From NCBI RefSeq assembly GCF_000332115.1, contig NC_020156.1, forward strand, positions 2,605,501 to 2,669,500: 64,000 bases of DNA. Reading direction: 5' to 3'. The notes beneath the pieces were generated by a model that saw nothing but the letters and a program-made list of their open reading frames with translations, was not told the DNA's origin and ran no database searches. Below, piece after piece: positions 1-10,880 of the stretch; position 1 is the stretch's first letter, and the number at the start of each line of letters is the position of its first letter. The DNA is from Nonlabens dokdonensis DSW-6 (GTDB taxonomy: Bacteria; Bacteroidota; Bacteroidia; Flavobacteriales; Flavobacteriaceae). The translations under genes and the position numbers were made by a program.

Positions 1-1789
1 TTCTCACACGGTAAACGCTGGTGGACTAGGAATGGTTGCTATAGGTGTAGGTGGAGCAGATGCTGTAGACGTAATGGCAGGAATGGCTTGGGAATTGAAA
101 TTTCCTAAATTAATCGGTGTTAAACTTACTGGTAAATTATCAGGATGGACAGCACCTAAAGATGTTATTCTTAAAGTTGCTGAAATCCTTACCGTAAAAG
201 GTGGAACAGGAGCAATTGTAGAATACTTCGGTGATGGAGCGTTAAACCTTTCTTGTACTGGAAAAGGAACGATTTGTAACATGGGTGCTGAGATAGGAGC
301 AACGACTTCTACCTTTGGATACGACGATTCTATGGAGCGTTACCTGCGTGCTACAGAAAGAGCTGATATTGCAGATGCTGCAAACGAAGTAAGAGAATAT
401 CTTACTGGTGATGATGAGGTGTACGCAAATCCAGAGCAGTATTTTGATCAAGTAATCGAGATCGATTTAGACACATTGATGCCACACATTAATGGACCAT
501 TTACGCCAGATCTTGCTACCGAAGTAGGTTCTATGAATGAAAAGGCAACTAAAAACGACTGGCCACTTAAAGTAGAATGGGGATTGATAGGTTCTTGTAC
601 TAACTCTTCTTATGAAGACCTTTCACGTGCTAGTTCTATTGCCCAACAAGCTATTGATAAAAAATTAAAAACTAAAGCAGAGTTTGGTATCAATCCAGGT
701 TCTGAAAAAGTACGTTATACGACAGAGCGTGACGGTATTTTAGGGATATTTGAAAATGTAGATGCTACTATATTTACAAATGCTTGTGGACCATGTATCG
801 GCCAGTGGGCGCGTTATAGCGATCCTAAAAACGCTCCTAAAAACTCAATCATCCACTCATTTAATAGAAACTTTGCAAAACGTGCAGATGGTAACCCTAA
901 TACGCATGCCTTCGTAGCTTCACCAGAAATGGTTGCTGCAATTGCAATTGCAGGTAGACTAGACTTTAACCCAATTACAGATAAACTGATCAATGAAGAC
1001 GGTGATGAGGTAATGCTAGACGAGCCTACAGGATGGGAATTACCTCCTAAAGGTTTTGAAGTAAAAGACGATGGTTACCTAGCTCCACAAGAAGATGGAA
1101 GCAGTGTTGTTGTAGATGTTGCTGATGATTCAGAACGTTTACAATTGCTGGAGCCGTTTACTCCTATAGGAACAGATGTTAACAATGCAAAATTGTTGAT
1201 CAAAGCGTTCGGTAAATGTACTACAGACCATATCTCTATGGCGGGACCATGGTTACGTTTTAGAGGTCACTTAGATAACATTGCAAATAATACACTTATA
1301 GGTGCGGTTAACGCTTTTAATAAGAAGACTAACTTTGTTAAGAATCAATTAGATGGCGAGTATGGAGCTGTTCCTGATACGGCAAGAGCATACCAAGATG
1401 CTGGTATCCCTTCTGTAGTAGTTGGAGATCACAATTATGGTGAAGGTTCTTCTCGTGAGCACGCAGCAATGCAGCCACGTCACTTAGGAGTGGTAGCTGT
1501 GATTGTAAAATCTTTTGCTCGTATTCATGAAACGAACTTGAAGAAGCAAGGAATGTTAGGCCTTACATTTGCAAATGAGGCAGATTATGACCTGATCCAA
1601 GAAGATGATACTTTCAACTTTGTAGATCTAGCTAACTTCACTCCAGATGTTCCATTAACTATTGAGATCACTCATAAAGATGGTTCTAAGGACACGATCA
1701 AAGCAAATCATACTTATAATGCTGCTCAAATTGAGTGGTACCGCAAAGGAAGTGCTTTGAACAAAATCAAAGAAGACAACGCAGCTTAA
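1..1789 (+). CDS. acnA: Aconitate hydratase, 5'-truncated by window edge
   Basis: Aconitase of the TCA cycle, interconverting citrate and isocitrate through a [4Fe-4S] cluster in the cytoplasm. The frame is open from base 2, so the true start lies upstream; about 595 residues are visible. The first visible residues match the SHTxNAGGLGM segment, followed by a [13 protein letters not shown] block typical of mitochondrial-type aconitases. Cluster cysteines are seen in GSCTNSS (codon 596-598) and in ACGPCIGQW (codons 785-787 and 794-796). The C-terminal swivel domain carries [15 protein letters not shown] around 1434-1478. A strong terminator follows 25 bases after the stop. Family assignment is secure. 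The symbol is by family only; Bacteroidota annotators also use acn. Confidence 0.96.
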   Translation, partial: SHTVNAGGLGMVAIGVGGADAVDVMAGMAWELKFPKLIGVKLTGKLSGWTAPKDVILKVAEILTVKGGTGAIVEYFGDGALNLSCTGKGTICNMGAEIGATTSTFGYDDSMERYLRATERADIADAANEVREYLTGDDEVYANPEQYFDQVIEIDLDTLMPHINGPFTPDLATEVGSMNEKATKNDWPLKVEWGLIGSCTNSSYEDLSRASSIAQQAIDKKLKTKAEFGINPGSEKVRYTTERDGILGIFENVDATIFTNACGPCIGQWARYSDPKNAPKNSIIHSFNRNFAKRADGNPNTHAFVASPEMVAAIAIAGRLDFNPITDKLINEDGDEVMLDEPTGWELPPKGFEVKDDGYLAPQEDGSSVVVDVADDSERLQLLEPFTPIGTDVNNAKLLIKAFGKCTTDHISMAGPWLRFRGHLDNIANNTLIGAVNAFNKKTNFVKNQLDGEYGAVPDTARAYQDAGIPSVVVGDHNYGEGSSREHAAMQPRHLGVVAVIVKSFARIHETNLKKQGMLGLTFANEADYDLIQEDDTFNFVDLANFTPDVPLTIEITHKDGSKDTIKANHTYNAAQIEWYRKGSALNKIKEDNAA

Positions 1790-1813
1790 GAAACTGTTTT
1801 TCTAAATATAATT

Positions 1814-1846
1814 AAAATGCCTCTTGATTTTAAAGAGGCATTTTTT
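1814..1846 (+). terminator. Rho-independent terminator after aconitase
   Basis: A hairpin with arms AAAATGCCTCTT and AAGAGGCATTTT closes 25 bases after the aconitase stop and runs into T6. A near-identical copy sits at 2835-2866, on the far side of the toxin-antitoxin pair. Confidence 0.9.
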
Positions 1847-1975
1847 GTTTGTTGGGGTTTTCGCTTTTTTTGCAGAAGTAAGATTTACTAAGGTTTTAAT
1901 ATTTAAATGAATATTTACGTAGTTGAAACAGAACCATTCATTATGGTTATATTTGTAATTATAAATAGTAATCTC

Positions 1976-2215
1976 ATGGAAACCATAGAATTAAGAAATC
2001 TTATCGCTCAATATACAAACCATGCAGACGAAAAATTATTAAAAATTATCAAGTCTGTTTATGAGGCATATCAAAAAAATGAAGAGGATTTCTATGATGA
2101 ATTGCCTACTGAAGTTCAAGATTTGTTACAATTGAGTCATAAACAAATAAAAAGTGGCGACCTTACTTCACATAAAGAAGTAATGAACAAGCATAGAACT
2201 AACTATAGTGCATGA
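1976..2215 (+). CDS. Antitoxin of a RelE/ParE-type module
   Basis: A 79-residue charged protein directly upstream of, and overlapping by 8 bases, a RelE/ParE-like toxin gene. The ATG at 1976 is preferred over an in-frame ATG at 1907, because the upstream stretch is hydrophobic and unlike an antitoxin. The C-terminal half (DELPTEVQDLLQLSHKQIKSG) resembles flavobacterial addiction-module antitoxins whose tail wraps the toxin. The N-terminal half is probably the dimerisation and DNA-binding part, but I see no clear motif. It would neutralise the downstream toxin and probably autorepress the pair. The call depends largely on gene order and small size. Confidence 0.7.
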   Translation: METIELRNLIAQYTNHADEKLLKIIKSVYEAYQKNEEDFYDELPTEVQDLLQLSHKQIKSGDLTSHKEVMNKHRTNYSA

Positions 2216-2537
2216 TTTGTTGAAATACATTGTTGAGTGGACTTTACTGGCTGATGCGTCTTTTGAAGATGAATTAGATTTTATCCTACTTAAATGGAAC
2301 AATCAAGAGGTTTTGAAATTTATAGATTTGGTAGACCAAACGATAACTACCTTAGCGACAGGTACTATTCAAGGAAAAGTCTCTAAGAAGTCAAAAATAC
2401 GCTCATTTTTAATTTCAAAACAAACTACACTTTTCTTCTCTGTAGATGAGCAGAATAAACAAATTTATATTTTGTTATTCTGGAATAATAAATCTAATCC
2501 TAAAACCTTGAAAAGGCTTTTAGAGCGTTTTGAATAA
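2208..2537 (+). CDS. RelE/ParE-family toxin
   Basis: A 109-residue protein with the compact RelE/ParE pattern. It has an N-terminal WTLLADASFEDELDFIL helix, a central pair of helices, then KIRSFLISKQTTLFFSVDEQNKQIYILLFWNN, which matches the closing beta-sheet of the fold. Family members either cleave ribosome-bound mRNA (RelE) or inhibit gyrase (ParE); the sequence alone does not decide which. The start overlaps the antitoxin stop by 8 bases, consistent with translational coupling. The pair lies between two duplicated terminators, suggesting it was inserted behind aconitase. Confidence 0.78.
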   Translation: MHDLLKYIVEWTLLADASFEDELDFILLKWNNQEVLKFIDLVDQTITTLATGTIQGKVSKKSKIRSFLISKQTTLFFSVDEQNKQIYILLFWNNKSNPKTLKRLLERFE

Positions 2538-2834
2538 AAATTTTGTACCCATCAAAATCCTGTCAAAGCTCGTTTCGGCATAGATCCAATAGATTACAAA
2601 TACAACAGCGCATGAAATTATGGAAATGACGATCATACGATTATGGAAATAGATTTGAATTAAGTAAGTCACTAGCGAGACGCTCTCGACAGTTGACAAT
2701 TACCTCTTAGACGTTTTCCTTATGTTATTACATATTAATATACTCGTCGTGAAATATGCGTTTACTCTATATTTATTACGCATCAAGATCCAAGTAAAAA
2801 TATAGATATAATTTAAAAAACTTTAAATTATATC
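2538..2834. other. Intergenic stretch without recognisable gene
   Basis: This AT-rich segment lies between the toxin gene and the duplicated terminator. All frames are broken by stops and I recognise no protein remnant. Its last 30 bases form a perfect 13-bp inverted repeat (2805-2817 and 2822-2834, GATATAATTTAAA with a 4-base loop) directly abutting the second terminator. Confidence 0.6.
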
Positions 2835-2866
2835 AAATGCCTCTTGATTTTTCAAGAGGCATTTTT
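2835..2866. terminator. Duplicated copy of the aconitase terminator
   Basis: AAATGCCTCTTGA (2835-2847) pairs with TCAAGAGGCATTT (2852-2864), followed by a T-run and the words TTTGTTTGTT. These words also follow the terminator at 1814-1846. The following text corresponds to the sequence after the first copy, except that here it continues into the 16-bp palindrome. Confidence 0.8.
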
Positions 2867-2881
2867 TGTTTGTTAAAGTTT

Positions 2882-2897
2882 CGCTTTCGCGAAAGCG
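2882..2897. repeat. Iterated 16-bp palindrome, copy 1
   Basis: Perfect CGCTTTCGCGAAAGCG, between the second terminator and the 3' end of the frame-shifted T9SS gene. One of 13 identical copies in the window. Confidence 0.95.
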
Positions 2898-2910
2898 GAA
2901 TTAGTAGCAA

Positions 2911-4489
2911 CTACTTTTTAATAACTACCTTCTTAGTAATGATTTGATTATTAGAATAAAACTTAGCTAAAATCACATTTTGTTTTCTATTTAAATGTTC
3001 TAGGCTCAAATTGTAATCTAAAGGAAACTGAGTAGATAATAATCTACCTAAAGTATCATAAAGTTCTACCTTATCAATAGGTAAGGTAGTTTGAAAATTA
3101 AGAATACCGCTGGCTGGATTAGGGAATACTTTAAAATCTATAGTATTAACATCTTCGTTACTCAAAGCTGCATCTGGAATTAATATTTTCATAACAACAG
3201 CATCAAACCATGTAGGTGCAAAATTATTACCAAATCCTAAAGTAAAAAGCGTACCATCATCCATAAGCTCCATATCATAAAACTCTGAAATGGTGGTGCT
3301 GGCATTAAGACTAAAGTTATTATTAGAATGACCTAAACTACTAGGTGCAAAGCTGGTATCAACTGTTCCATCTGTATTCAATCTAGTTAACAAACTGTTA
3401 TAACCAGCACCAGATGGTGTAGATCGATACATCATCAATAGCTTACCATCTGGTTGAAAAAGTATATCATTTGCTCTATTATTTTGACTAGGTATAATTT
3501 GATAGGTGTTGATTCCTGTTGGAGAAAAAGTAGTATCAAAACTACCATCAGCATTTAAAACACTTACATTAAGAACATCATCAGTTCCAGAAAAAAATGT
3601 ACTGTATGTTCCGAGTAGTCCTATTTTACCGTTTTCCAAAAAAATCCATAGAGCTACTGAGTACAGCATCTGGGAAAATAACACTACCGTTATTTCCAAA
3701 AGAAGTTATCAAATTACCGCTAAAATCATACTTCTGTACATAAGCAGAAGTTTGCGGAATGCTAACATTAGATAATTCTAATCCTATAATAAATGAATTA
3801 TTATCATACTGCTTAATTGTTCTAGATCGAATGTATTCTGAATTTAAATTAAAGTTAAATTCTAAAATTCCGTTATTCCCAAAATTAGGATCTAGCAATC
3901 CATTATCATCCATTTTATAAATAATATGGTCAGAGGAAGGTCCAAATGTACTGTAACTTGCTGATAGTAAGAATCCATTATTGTTTTCTAGTGGTAGTAT
4001 TGTAAATACACCACCTCCTAAAGCATTTGATGGTAATAGATAGGTCATTATACCATTCGTTCCAAAAGTAGTGTCTAAGGAACCATCAGCATTTAATCTC
4101 ATAATATTACGATCGCTAAATCTACTTACAAAACACAAAATTTTATCATTGTCTTGAATTGCAAATGCCCAAATTGTTGTCACCGTTCCAAAGGGATTCA
4201 CACCACTATCAATCGTTCCGTTCGTACCAAAATTAGAACATCTGGTACCATTGCTATTCAAACAAATAATTTCAAAATCTTGCAAAAAACTATTTGCGCC
4301 AGAACCGTAAGTAATACCTAATAATAGACTACCGTCTGACCTTTTCATTATTGTTTGCCCTTTCTCGTATCGATTTGACGTATCAAACACTTGCCTTCCA
4401 CTAGGTGAATTGAAATTTTGGGTGTCAAAAGATTGTGCATTTCCTATAGTCAATAGAAAAAGGAAAACAGGAGTAATAAGATATTTCAT
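2911..4489 (-). pseudogene. Frame-shifted secreted Delta-60-repeat protein with T9SS signal
   Basis: Two overlapping reading frames (4489 to 3626, then 3699 to 2911) together encode one exported protein of about 525 residues. The first frame starts with signal peptide MKYLITPVFLFLLTIGNAQ and carries repeats of the LNADGSLDTTFGTNG type, the Delta-60 repeat. The second continues the repeats and ends in a T9SS type A sorting domain (DFKVFPNPASGILNF up to KKVVIKK). The join falls at a run of seven A on the + strand (3638-3644). Removing one A reads through as MDFLENGKIGLLGTYS. This could be a true inactivating or phase-variable frameshift, or a sequencing error. The product would be a surface or secreted protein of unknown role. 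Confidence 0.85.
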
Positions 4490-4797
4490 AATCTGAAGTT
4501 AGATAGTTTGTTGCAAGTAAAGCAGTGGTTTGAAGCAGTCTATTGATCATATATAGAACCTATAAAAACTACTCTATACTTTAACTACAAATGTAGCTGT
4601 TTTCTTTATAACTGTTTGTTTATTAATGTGTCAACTTAAAAAAGTCTTCCAAGCTCGCGCTCTCAGATATTGAAACAACGTCGCGCGCATTTGCAACGCG
4701 TTCGTTCTTAGTCAAGCATTTGCAATGCGGTTTATAAATAATATTCATGTTCTCATGCCATTTTGTAATTTGAACATGTTAGGTAGTCAATCTCTCT
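4490..4797. other. Gene-free spacer with two related hairpins
   Basis: No coding frame is supported. The only structure I see is a pair of similar hairpins: CGCATTTGCAACGCG (4686-4700) and GCATTTGCAATGC (4716-4728), 30 bases apart, same orientation. Both share the core GCATTTGCAA. Confidence 0.5.
4686..4728. repeat. Two tandem GCATTTGCAAYGC hairpins
   Basis: The second copy has perfect 5-bp arms GCATT/AATGC around TGC. The first is CGCATT-TGC-AACGCG with one mismatch. They look like remnants of a dispersed hairpin element next to a toxin-antitoxin locus. Confidence 0.45.
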
Positions 4798-5217
4798 TCA
4801 TTTAAAAACGCTCTTCAAAAACAATTCTGGTGTCATAACGGCTAGTTGACTGTGTTTATAGTCTTTGATATTTCTGGTAATAATCGTGTCTATTTTTCCA
4901 GATGCTTCAGCGCTATAGTTCTGTAACGCATCTTCAAAGTCATTGAAGTTGGAGTCCAGGGCTTGTAGGATTTGAGGTTTGCCTATTTGTAAAACGTCGA
5001 TAGTGTTTAAAAGATTTTTAATAATTGATCTACATAAGGAATCAGAGAGACGTTTATGCATTAAGTAATACACATTTGCCAAAATTACAGGTGTGGTATG
5101 ACCGTAAATCTCATTTAACTCACACATTTCAATAATTTTTTTAGAATCATTTACAAATGGTTCTCGGTAAGCTAAAACATCTAAAATAATATCAGAATCT
5201 ATGAGGATACTTTTCAT
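4798..5217 (-). CDS. PIN-domain toxin (VapC-like ribonuclease)
   Basis: A 139-residue PIN-domain protein, expected to be a metal-dependent endoribonuclease that acts as the toxin. The acidic residues are visible in order: IDSDIILDVL near residues 6-15 (D7, D9, D13), FEDALQNYSA near 93-102, and TRNIKDYKHS near 113-122. The last matches the PIN motif where aspartate follows TRN. The length is normal for VapC-type toxins. Its start overlaps the stop of the upstream DUF6364 gene by 4 bases, so the pair is translationally coupled and presumably autoregulated from the tandem sites at 5491-5528. The substrate RNA cannot be predicted. Confidence 0.85.
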   Translation of the reverse strand: MKSILIDSDIILDVLAYREPFVNDSKKIIEMCELNEIYGHTTPVILANVYYLMHKRLSDSLCRSIIKNLLNTIDVLQIGKPQILQALDSNFNDFEDALQNYSAEASGKIDTIITRNIKDYKHSQLAVMTPELFLKSVFK

Positions 5218-5486
5218 TTTTTCAAATACTTCTTTTCTCGGCGTTCTTGTAACTCTTTTTCAGGATCAAAATCTTTAGGTAATTTCATGACTCCTAGCAA
5301 ACTTGTAGTGTACGGAGTAGGATCTTCAGCAACTTCCTTTATTTTCTCTTCGGTTCTAGAAGTACTAGAAATCATTTTAAAATAATTTTCTACGAGATCA
5401 GATAAACTACGACCTTCTTCCTTTGCGTATTTTTTTGCCATTTCTATAACGGCTTTGTCCATGGTAAGCGTTAACTTAGTATTCAT
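5214..5486 (-). CDS. DUF6364-type antitoxin of the PIN module
   Basis: A 90-residue protein whose N-terminus (MNTKLTLTMDKAVIEMAKKYAKEEGRSLSDLVENYF) fits DUF6364, a ribbon-helix-helix-like antitoxin family: a short beta-strand then two helices. The C-terminal tail (YTTSLLGVMKLPKDFDPEKELQERREKKYLKK) is the likely toxin-binding part. I start at the ATG at 5486; a GTG three codons upstream is also possible. It overlaps the PIN gene by 4 bases. The gene lies directly behind two copies of GACACGTGTAAAG that look like its operator. Confidence 0.8.
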   Translation of the reverse strand: MNTKLTLTMDKAVIEMAKKYAKEEGRSLSDLVENYFKMISSTSRTEEKIKEVAEDPTPYTTSLLGVMKLPKDFDPEKELQERREKKYLKK

Positions 5487-5490
5487 TATT

Positions 5491-5528
5491 GACACGTGTA
5501 AAGTTTATTAAAAAAGACACGTGTAAAG
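5491..5528. promoter_or_regulatory. Tandem operator-like sites of the PIN/DUF6364 module
   Basis: The 13-mer GACACGTGTAAAG occurs at 5491-5503 and again at 5516-5528, exactly 25 bases apart. Each contains the palindrome ACACGTGT. The nearer copy begins 4 bases from the antitoxin start. Paired short palindromes at such spacing are usual for ribbon-helix-helix autorepressors. The function is inferred. Confidence 0.6.
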
Positions 5529-5569
5529 ATAATAATTTTTATTAAAACGCTTTAAATCAAAGGATCACA

Positions 5570-6280
5570 TTGTCCCAACAAATTACAACTCTTACTTTTT
5601 TTAATTATCCAAACCTAAAACAAAAGCTATGGGCGTTTGGAATGATGCAATTTGCACATCGCCCTATGAAAAAGGTAAAAGGATTACAGTTTTATAAATT
5701 ATTAGGTTCTGGAAAAGAGAATTTTGATCCTAAACCAGACTGGAGCGTCTATGGATTGTTACAAGTTTGGGATAATGAAGAGGTAGCAAGAGAGTTTCTT
5801 ACCAACTCAAAACTTTATAAACGCTACCAAAACCATAGCGAGCAACAACTTACTTTTTATATGAAAAGCATAAAAGCTCATGGACAATGGTCAAAGCAAA
5901 ATCCGTTTGAGGCTAGTGACTCGCTTGATGAAAACAATTCGTACATATCGGTTATAACAAGAGCTACGATTAAGATAAGCATGTTGAAGAAGTTTTGGGA
6001 TTATGTTCCTACTTCGCAATTGGATTTAGTCGATAATCCTAATTTATTGTTTACTGCTGGAGTAGGAGAGCGACCAGTCACACAAATGGCTACTTTCAGT
6101 TTATGGAATGATGCAAGAGCTTTAAAGAAATTTGCCTACCGCAGTCAGAATCATAGACATGCCGTGCAACAAACGCAGGCGCTACAATGGTACAAAGAAG
6201 AAATGTTTACCAGATTCCAGCCTTATCAAATAACAGGTAATTGGTCTAACTTTGAAATCCCTACTGATCTAAAAGCCTAA
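5570..6280 (+). CDS. CrtA-like carotenoid 2-hydroxylase (myxol pathway)
   Basis: A 236-residue protein of the spheroidene monooxygenase (CrtA) family. The C-terminal signature FSLWNDARALKKFAYRSQNHRHAVQQTQ matches that family. A crtA-related gene of flavobacterial strain P99-3 was shown to encode a carotenoid 2-hydroxylase that completes myxol biosynthesis, and this is the best functional guess here because a cruF/crtD/crtY/crtZ set follows on the opposite strand. The reading begins at a TTG (5570); an AAGGA lies a few bases upstream and no in-frame ATG is suitable. The next gene starts 19 bases downstream. A ketolase activity, as in purple-bacterial CrtA, is the alternative. Confidence 0.78.
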   Translation: MSQQITTLTFFNYPNLKQKLWAFGMMQFAHRPMKKVKGLQFYKLLGSGKENFDPKPDWSVYGLLQVWDNEEVAREFLTNSKLYKRYQNHSEQQLTFYMKSIKAHGQWSKQNPFEASDSLDENNSYISVITRATIKISMLKKFWDYVPTSQLDLVDNPNLLFTAGVGERPVTQMATFSLWNDARALKKFAYRSQNHRHAVQQTQALQWYKEEMFTRFQPYQITGNWSNFEIPTDLKA

Positions 6281-6299
6281 GAGCTTCAAAAAGTATCCA

Positions 6300-7229
6300 T
6301 TGAAAGAGAAGGAGAAAAAATATAATGATTTTGGACTTGGTGAGAAGCCAGAAACTGATGGTTATCGTGCTGTCAATAAAGATGGTTCCTTCAATATTGT
6401 AAAAACCAATATTCCTTTTTTTGAAAAACTCAATTTCTTCCACAACCTAGTCACCATGTCTTGGTCACATTTCTTTCTGTATATACTGATAGGCTATTTT
6501 GTGATCAATATTTTATTTGCTTCTATTTATGTGGCAATAGGAGTGGAAAACCTTACCGGTACTTCAGGAAATACGCTTTTGCAAGAATTTACAGAAGCTT
6601 TTTTCTTTAGTGCCCAAACTATAACCACCTTGGGTTACGGTCGTGTTGCTCCTATAGGAATTCCTGCAAATATTGTAGCAGCGATTGAGTCCATGTTAGG
6701 ATTGCTCACCTTTGCACTTGCAACAGGATTATTATACGGTAGATTTTCAAAATCGCGAACTAAAATAAAATACAGCGATATAGGAGTCATTGCGCCTTAT
6801 CTAGATATTAATGGTTTCATGATACGAGTGGTGAATCCGCAGAAGAATGAATTACTGGAAGTAAATGCTGATTTGAGCGTCTCTTTTTGTAAGAAAGACT
6901 CTCAACTAAGAGAATTTCATAACCTAGAATTAGAAAGAGATATGGTCTTTTTCTTTCCTTCTGTATGGACTATTGTTCATCCTATTGATGAATCTAGTCC
7001 ATTATATCAAATGACTCAAAAGGAATTTCAAGAAAGAGATGTTGAATTTATAGTCATGCTTAAAGCCTTTGATGAATCTTCTTCCCAGACATTATATTCG
7101 AGATCTTCTTATAAGGCAAATGAAATTGTTTGGGGAGCAAAATTCACTTATTTGGGCGAACACGATGACGGTAAATTAAATATAGATGTAAGCGGTTTAA
7201 ACAAGTATGAAAAATATAAACTTCAATAG
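6300..7229 (+). CDS. Inward-rectifier-type potassium channel (KirBac-like)
   Basis: A 309-residue inner-membrane K+ channel subunit. The first membrane helix spans about residues 58-80 (FFLYILIGYFVINILFASIYVAI). A pore helix follows with selectivity filter TTLGYGR, then a second helix (NIVAAIESMLGLLTFALATGLLYGRF). From about residue 150 onward the protein is the beta-rich cytoplasmic Kir domain (KIKYSDIGVIAPY... to WGAKFTYLG). Order, spacing and length match KirBac. The start is a TTG at 6300 with GAGAAGGAG just inside the gene, so the exact start is uncertain. It ends 5 bases from the convergent crtY stop. A link to the pigment genes is positional only. Confidence 0.88.
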   Translation: MKEKEKKYNDFGLGEKPETDGYRAVNKDGSFNIVKTNIPFFEKLNFFHNLVTMSWSHFFLYILIGYFVINILFASIYVAIGVENLTGTSGNTLLQEFTEAFFFSAQTITTLGYGRVAPIGIPANIVAAIESMLGLLTFALATGLLYGRFSKSRTKIKYSDIGVIAPYLDINGFMIRVVNPQKNELLEVNADLSVSFCKKDSQLREFHNLELERDMVFFFPSVWTIVHPIDESSPLYQMTQKEFQERDVEFIVMLKAFDESSSQTLYSRSSYKANEIVWGAKFTYLGEHDDGKLNIDVSGLNKYEKYKLQ

Positions 7230-7234
7230 ATCAC

Positions 7235-8346
7235 TTAGAATAACTTTCTGAAAAAAGCGCTTAAAAAGGGTTTTGAAGTCATGGGTAACATAATACCGAG
7301 TTCTTCTCCAAAACTAGTTTCTTCATCCAGAAAACGGAAAATAGTATTTATGTTGTTCTTTTTATAAAGCGTATGAAATACTTGAGCGCCGCGTTCATTA
7401 TCGCCATGCAAAACATCTAGCATGATCTCATCATAAAATCTAAATTTCTTAGAAATCATTCTATAGTTGAGGTCGCGATTTGCAATTATATTATCTACCA
7501 GTTGATAAGCTTTTTTCTCACTCATTTTAAAACTGTATCCAGTAGAAGGTTTTACCCAGCCGCCAGCAGTTCCTATTTTAAAAAGGTTTTTTTCATGATG
7601 CCTTTCAAACTTATAGGTAGTCATAGGTATGATGCCTTGTTCTGTTTTTTGAATGGTGAAAGCATCGATTTTTAAAAAATCACTGATATATTCTTTGAGA
7701 TATTTGTCATAAGTCTCATCAGAAACGACATCTTTAGAGAAATAAGTAAACTCTACTAAAGCTTCGGTGGCAGAATGTGGTAAGACGTATGTAAAGCTCG
7801 TTGTACCTTTATCCCTAAGCCGGTAATCCATCATAACAAATTGATGTGGATCAAATACTGGATCTTCTGTTTTAATCACCCAACCTTTGAAATGCTGTTT
7901 TAATGTAGTTGCATTTGTGTCTTTAAAAAATGCTGGGTCTATACGGCTGTCTAATATGAGATTTGCTGTTATTTCTACCGTATCGCAATAAATCGTTCTT
8001 AATTCCTTACCAGATACTCGTTGTACTTTTTCTTCTATTAAAGTGAAATTGGAGGCTTTTTGTAGTTCCGCTTTCGCGAAAGCGATAAAATCACGACTTT
8101 CTATAGATTTATATACATAATCGTTAAGACCAAAATCTATTCTATTCTCTGGTACGATGAAGCTCCCGTTTTTCCAACTATGAGAGATCAAATGATCCCA
8201 TTTACCTTTTCCCACCTCCCAAAAAGACCATGTTTTATCTAACGAATCTGATTTAAAATCGTCTATAACGACTATTTTAAGGTCTGTTTTACGACGCAAC
8301 AATTCCTGCACCACGTGACTTCCTGCGCAGCCCATACCTATAATCG

Positions 8347-8368
<22 letters not shown>
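7235..8368 (-). CDS. crtY: Lycopene beta-cyclase CrtY
   Basis: A 377-residue FAD-dependent lycopene cyclase. The dinucleotide-binding fold opens at residues 6-17 (DIAIIGMGCAGS), followed by the CrtY-family block KTWSFWE (45-51). The C-terminal half has GIIPMTTYKFER and GTAGGWVKPSTGYSF, typical of CrtY. It forms the beta-ionone ring on the acyclic intermediate, giving the single cyclised end of saproxanthin and myxol. The start overlaps the cruF stop by 22 bases, the last junction of the operon. Residues 96-100 (AFAKA) are encoded by the 16-bp iterated palindrome. There is no terminator before the convergent channel gene. Confidence 0.95.
8069..8084. repeat. Iterated 16-bp palindrome, copy 2 (in crtY)
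   Basis: Perfect CGCTTTCGCGAAAGCG read in frame as AFAKA at residues 96-100 of CrtY. Confidence 0.95.
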
Positions 8369-10430
<2,062 letters not shown>

Positions 10431-10877
10431 TTATTTGAAATACTTGAGCGGGACGATGAGCATACCGAAGTTTTCTCCATCTTCCTTACCTATATGTTTA
10501 TGGTGCATTTTGTGAGCTCTACGAACTCCTTTGGCATACTTATTATTTGCCTTGCGCAACCATTTAAATCTTTGATGTATAAAGATATCATGAACAACAA
10601 AATAAGCAATCCCATAAGCGAGAATTCCAGCACTGAGAGGTAGGCACCACCATAAGTCTAATTCACTATGTGCAACTTTAAGTCCTATACTGATGACTGC
10701 ATAAAAGACAAAAAAGAAGTCGTTTTTCTCAAACCAGCTGTTGTGCTTTTTGTGGTGATGATCTTCATGTAAATTCCATAAAAATCCATGCATTACGTAT
10801 TTATGCATCCACCAAGCATTGAACTCCATAATGAAAAAGGTTGCCAGAAAAATGACGATCCACAATGCTATTTCCAT
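10431..10877 (-). CDS. crtZ: Beta-carotene 3-hydroxylase CrtZ
   Basis: A 148-residue diiron hydroxylase of the fatty-acid-hydroxylase superfamily in the inner membrane. The iron-binding histidine clusters are visible: HKYVMH (25-30), HEDHH (37-41), HDIFIH in the second half, and HKMHH near the C-terminus. Four membrane helices frame them. It hydroxylates C-3 of the beta ring, giving saproxanthin and zeaxanthin-type ends. Spacing to crtB upstream and crtD downstream is 3 bases on each side, so it is firmly inside the operon. Confidence 0.95.
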   Translation of the reverse strand: MEIALWIVIFLATFFIMEFNAWWMHKYVMHGFLWNLHEDHHHKKHNSWFEKNDFFFVFYAVISIGLKVAHSELDLWWCLPLSAGILAYGIAYFVVHDIFIHQRFKWLRKANNKYAKGVRRAHKMHHKHIGKEDGENFGMLIVPLKYFK

Positions 10878-10880
10878 ATC

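Noticed and set aside
2538..2834. Remnant of a coding gene between the toxin gene and the second terminator
   Set aside because: Every frame is interrupted by stops, and no recognisable protein fragment remains.
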